Assembly (NCBI GenBank): GCA_029565685.1
Contig: JAKQNR010000004.1
Location: forward strand, 1-61,371
DNA: 61,371 nt
Reading direction: 5' to 3'
Source of the DNA: a bacterium
GTDB lineage: Bacteria; Zhuqueibacterota; Zhuqueibacteria; Residuimicrobiales; Residuimicrobiaceae
In this document: positions 56,716 through 61,371 of the stretch, in pieces
How positions within the stretch are numbered: the stretch's first letter is position 1
Layout: each line of letters opens with the position of its first letter
Program-made: the position numbers and the translations under genes
Notes under the pieces: generated by a model
What the model was told of the DNA's origin: nothing
The model's input: the letters and a program-made list of their open reading frames with translations, nothing else
Database searches by the model: none

Positions 56716-58710
56716 ATGAAACCAAGGCCGTTGAGAGTGTTTTTCTTTTTTGCGATGATTTTTCACATTTCTTTTTTTACTGGACGTCTGTGTGCTGGGG
56801 AATGGAGCGCGCCCTATGCGCTCGAGGTTTCGCCGCCGGAAGGCCGATACATGACAGACCCGCAAACTCAGGCGGAGCTCCGCTTTCTTACCTCGCATGC
56901 GGCAGCGGATATCAATCTCTACTATCATCAGCGTTCATGGCTTTCAGACAGCAAAACGGCGTTATTTTATTCGGACCGGCCGGTCGGCGGATTGATGGCG
57001 TGCTTGCTGGAGACCGGAGAGGTGGTCCGAATAACCGGACCGGATGGAAAGGCGCTGACCGGCGCAACGGCGGCGATTCATCGCAACACGATTTTCGCCG
57101 TGTGGAACGAGAACGCGATTGAGATTGAATTGAAACTCCGTCTCTCGGACAGACCGGGGATTCAGCCTTCTCAGGTTCGAGCGCAAATGCGCGTGATCGG
57201 TCCGCTCGCACCGACTCATAACCATGCCTACACGCTGAATGAAAGCTGCGACGGCAGGTATCTGGCCTATGGCGCCATGGGTTTCGGTAAAAACGGCGGA
57301 CCCACGATTCATCTGATCGAGGTGCAAACCGGTCTGCAGCAAGAGTTGGTTTCCCTGCCGCCTGACCGAGGTCCCGCCCATCACGTGCAATGGAGCCGGA
57401 CGAATCCCAGCCTTCTAAGCTTTTCTTCTTTTATGGAACCGTATAAATTCCGCGCCGGACCTCGCGTTCCTTCCGCTGGCCCGGAGGATTATGCAGGCCG
57501 TTGTCAGCGGCTGTGGGTGATCGATATTCGAGACAGAGTTCCACGGAATATCTATCAAGCCATCGAAAACGAACTGGTGACCCATGCGGTGTGGTGGATA
57601 AACGACACGATCCTGTTTACCGGCGCCATACAGGCGCCGGTGGATAATGAGTGGTCGCATGTCAAAGTACTGGATGTCGTTCGCGGCGATGTGCGGATCA
57701 TCGGCGCCGGCTCATGGTGGCCTGGGGCCGCCCCGGAGGAAATGTCGCGCCTTAACTGGTGGCATCCGTCCGGCAGCGACGACGGTCAATGGGTGGTGGC
57801 GGATAACTGGCATGGGGATCTCATGCTGTTCGAAGGCCGCACAGGCCGGCCGCACCTATTGACGCAAAACCACCGCACCTATGGCAGCGGCGAACATCCC
57901 CACCCCAGTTGGAGCCGTAACGGCAAACAAGTGATCTTTACCTCCCATCGCCTGGGCTCTGCAGATGTCTGTATCGCCGCTGTTCCCGCCCCTTTGCAGG
58001 AGCTGGTTGATTCCAATACCGATGGCCTGGGAGATCCCATTCTGCATCACAAAATCATCCCGCAGGGCAAAATCCTTTTCCAAGATAATTTTCGTCATCT
58101 TGATCATTGGCATTTGGAGGGTCACACCAGCGGCGTATCATTGACGAACGATGGTTGGTTGCGGCTTGATTGCACCGGCTCGCAGCAGGGAGGCGTCGGC
58201 GCACATGCTTTTCTACGCGAGGATATGCCGGATTCGATCTGTCTGCAGTTTGATTTGCTGATTGAAAAGAAAAACGGTTTGGTGATCACGTTTCTGGGAC
58301 TGCAAGGGCGCAACGGCGAGGATGCGATAACCGAGATTCCTCGTCGCCGCGGTCTGTTTGCTGAATACACCGGGGAGCATGCGGCTGTGCGTTCCTACCA
58401 TCTGTCCTTGAGCCGTTACGACGATCAGGGCGTTCATACCGGGGTATCCAATTGGCGCCGCAATCCCGGACTTGTCCTGGTGGGGCATGGGCCGGATCCC
58501 TGTACTGAGATCAACAGAATCTATCGAGTGGCGATCATCAAACAGGGCCGCCGGTGTCAGCTGCAAGTGGACGGCGAAGTGGTTTCCGGATTTATTGACC
58601 GCGAGGCGGCTGATTCTCAGGCGCCCGGGCCGGGGAAAATCGGCTTTCGCGTCATCGGCGCCCAGGCCGTGGCGCGCATCGCCCATCTGCGAGTGACGGC
58701 TCTGGAATGA
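56716..58710 (+). CDS. PL22-like oligogalacturonate-lyase propeller fused to a DUF1961 domain
   Basis: A 664-residue protein with a signal peptide (to about 28). Residues about 30-430 form a seven-bladed propeller of the TolB/oligogalacturonate-lyase type, with NWWHPSGSDDGQWVVADNWH, then THNHAYTLNESCDGRYLAY and EHPHPSWSRNGKQVIF, where the His residues may hold the metal. About 455-660 is a DUF1961 (YesU-like) beta-sandwich: FRHLDHWHLEGHT, GLFAEYTGEHAAVRSYHLSL, then YRVAIIKQGRRCQLQVDGE. GGAG precedes the ATG by 6 bases. It may act on unsaturated uronides outside the cytoplasm. The two parts are usually separate proteins. Confidence 0.7.
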   Translation: MKPRPLRVFFFFAMIFHISFFTGRLCAGEWSAPYALEVSPPEGRYMTDPQTQAELRFLTSHAAADINLYYHQRSWLSDSKTALFYSDRPVGGLMACLLETGEVVRITGPDGKALTGATAAIHRNTIFAVWNENAIEIELKLRLSDRPGIQPSQVRAQMRVIGPLAPTHNHAYTLNESCDGRYLAYGAMGFGKNGGPTIHLIEVQTGLQQELVSLPPDRGPAHHVQWSRTNPSLLSFSSFMEPYKFRAGPRVPSAGPEDYAGRCQRLWVIDIRDRVPRNIYQAIENELVTHAVWWINDTILFTGAIQAPVDNEWSHVKVLDVVRGDVRIIGAGSWWPGAAPEEMSRLNWWHPSGSDDGQWVVADNWHGDLMLFEGRTGRPHLLTQNHRTYGSGEHPHPSWSRNGKQVIFTSHRLGSADVCIAAVPAPLQELVDSNTDGLGDPILHHKIIPQGKILFQDNFRHLDHWHLEGHTSGVSLTNDGWLRLDCTGSQQGGVGAHAFLREDMPDSICLQFDLLIEKKNGLVITFLGLQGRNGEDAITEIPRRRGLFAEYTGEHAAVRSYHLSLSRYDDQGVHTGVSNWRRNPGLVLVGHGPDPCTEINRIYRVAIIKQGRRCQLQVDGEVVSGFIDREAADSQAPGPGKIGFRVIGAQAVARIAHLRVTALE

Positions 58711-58964
58711 ACACCAATGCCTTTGGTTTCACCGGCAGGCTCTGGTATCTTTTTCTCGTTATCAAGTTCAGGAGCTGCGTGAAAACAGTTTGCCCCCGCC
58801 GTTTACCTCTCGTTCCCAGGCTCGACAGCTTGGGTGGGAAAAAATGGACTCTGCGGTGGGTTGATGTTCCGCGCCCCGTCGCAGAGAATTGCTTCACTCC
58901 TTTTGAGAATATGCCGATTCACAGTCGTGTCCGCTCCGTTCGCAATGACAGAGAGGGGGCTGAT

Positions 58965-60359
<1,395 letters not shown>

Positions 60360-60699
60360 CTACTCCTCTCTTTGACGGCAAAAATTAGCCATTGGAACCG
60401 CCAAAATCAAGGGGATTCCATACTGCCTGATCGCCTAGGGGCAATAGCAAGACAGCGACACTTCCACAGTATGCGAGATTTCAAGTATGCTGCCTTCATG
60501 CTCATCGTCGATAAACTGCAAAAGATCAAGCATTCTCTTTTTCCCCCTCGTTCTCACGCTCTGCCACCCTCGGGATGATCCCTGTTTCGGCGCACTCTTT
60601 TGCCCCTGTTCTGCGGCCTCTTGGGACAATCCGGGGAAGCCATTCTCAATGCGGACTGATCGAAGAGTGAATAATTGTTCATTTTTTCTTTTATTTTCC

Positions 60700-60728
60700 T
60701 TGCATATTTCCCGGTTTTCGTTTATACT
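60700..60728 (+). promoter_or_regulatory. Candidate rightward promoter
   Basis: TTGCAT (60,700-60,705), 17 bases, TATACT (60,723-60,728). It would drive the DUF3748 gene with a leader of about 390 bases. Confidence 0.3.
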
Positions 60729-60755
60729 TATAGCAGGCTTTGACGGAACGTTCAA
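60727..60755 (-). promoter_or_regulatory. Candidate leftward promoter
   Basis: On the minus strand TTGAAC (60,755-60,750), 17 bases, TATAAG (60,732-60,727). It would drive tyrosine phenol-lyase with a leader of about 360 bases. Its -10 box overlaps that of the rightward promoter by two bases. Confidence 0.3.
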
Positions 60756-61122
60756 GGGAACAGCCATACATCGAGCGGCGGCAGATTGGATTAGATCAGT
60801 AAATCACCGTCCGCCGCTTTGTTTTTAAGCAATACGGTATCATGTCCCTGGCGGTCTCTTGAAAAAACCCGCAACCCCTAGCCTGGTTATTGTCAATGCA
60901 ACGGGCCGGATCGCACGCGTCTTCCGATGTCCGGCAGGATGGCCTGTTCCTGCAGCGGCTACAGCGTTCGAGGCGTGCGCAGAGGACGGTTCCTTGGTCT
61001 CTCATCGTATTGCAAAAGGAGGCGTGCAGGACAACATCCCTTCTCTACCATCTAGTACGGCATTTTTATTTCCCATCTCCAAACGGCAACAAAGAACGTA
61101 CATCAACCTGGGAGAAGCGATC

Positions 61123-61371
61123 ATGAAAAAGTCGTTACTTTTTTTTAGGATCGGTCTTTTTGTTCTTGCTGGGATCTCCACCCTCTTTTCCGCGGAGCGA
61201 CAACTCACCTTTAACACTGATGTCAACAACGCGCTGGACAACAATCTCAATTTTTCACCGGACAACAAGTGGCTGTGCTACGACACGCGTCCGCTGGATG
61301 GGATGGGCGGTCTGGAGAACAGTTTGACGATTGAAAAGGTGAATGTTGAGACAGGGCAGATTGTGGTTATC
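61123..61371 (+). CDS. DUF3748/YidR-like secreted propeller protein (runs off the window)
   Basis: The first 83 residues only. After a signal peptide (to about 24, LFSAERQ) comes RQLTFNTDVNNALDNNLNFS, then DNKWLCYDTRPLDGMGG and IEKVNVETGQI. This is the opening of YidR/DUF3748 proteins, TolB-like propellers related to oligogalacturonate lyases. GGGAG lies 8 bases before the ATG. It would be the second such propeller after the one at 56.7 kb. Confidence 0.7.
   Translation, partial: MKKSLLFFRIGLFVLAGISTLFSAERQLTFNTDVNNALDNNLNFSPDNKWLCYDTRPLDGMGGLENSLTIEKVNVETGQIVVI

Overview
The window comes from an uncultured-looking, moderately GC-rich, probably anaerobic bacterium of the Fibrobacterota-Chlorobiota-Bacteroidota (FCB) superphylum. 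The best guess is a KSB1/Calditrichota-type lineage. The main evidence is the C-terminal type IX secretion sorting domain of the 15,021-19,424 protein (QNYPNPFNP near its start, GIYLYQIKSG near its end), a second such tail at 28,206, a Fibrobacter-type paralogous domain at 28,978 and a lipoprotein plus DUF5723 pair at 38,629-41,606. Tyrosine phenol-lyase, sodium-pump decarboxylase remnants and a SelD fusion fit anaerobic life. No rRNA, tRNA or CRISPR array was recognised.

Layout. (1) 1-12.7 kb is a glycan-degradation locus. The minus strand carries a GH20-type protein, an alpha/alpha-barrel hydrolase or lyase, a sodium/solute symporter, a parallel beta-helix protein, a ruined GT39 gene and a propeller hydrolase cut short by a mobile element at the left edge. 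A DUF4838-type secreted hydrolase is divergent on the plus strand. (2) 12.7-15 kb is a gene graveyard with one small outer-membrane protein. (3) 15.0-22.3 kb holds a giant YCF48-repeat surface protein, a beta-helix fragment and a prolyl oligopeptidase. (4) 22.4-37.3 kb is an accessory region of mostly minus-strand small genes and gene fragments: membrane proteins, flavodoxin, DinB, DUF2200, methyltransferases, URO-D and GxxExxY. It contains one well-formed attC-like site, some degenerate ones, an internally deleted duplication, and remnants of oxaloacetate-decarboxylase and biotin-ligase genes. An AT-rich fucosyltransferase lies inside on the opposite strand. (5) 37.5-42.9 kb carries two IS91-type transposase remnants on either side of the lipoprotein/DUF5723 pair, plus more fragments. 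(6) 43-61.4 kb is mostly intact: heparinase-type lyase, LarA-type racemase, cysteine hydrolase, NifS-SelD fusion, a second prolyl oligopeptidase, FtsH, a secreted acidic/basic-rich protein, a PL22-like/DUF1961 fusion, tyrosine phenol-lyase and the start of a DUF3748 protein.

How the genes fit together. Secreted lyases and hydrolases (beta-helix, GH20-type, alpha/alpha barrel, heparinase-type, PL22-like) suggest breakdown of acidic or amino-sugar polysaccharides. Uptake would be through a sodium symporter, because no SusC/SusD pair is visible. The LarA-type racemase and the cysteine hydrolase lie directly after the heparinase-type lyase and may process a released hydroxy acid; that is inference. 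The many broken genes, the duplication and the IS remnants show that 1-1.5, 12.7-15 and 22-43 kb are recombination-rich.
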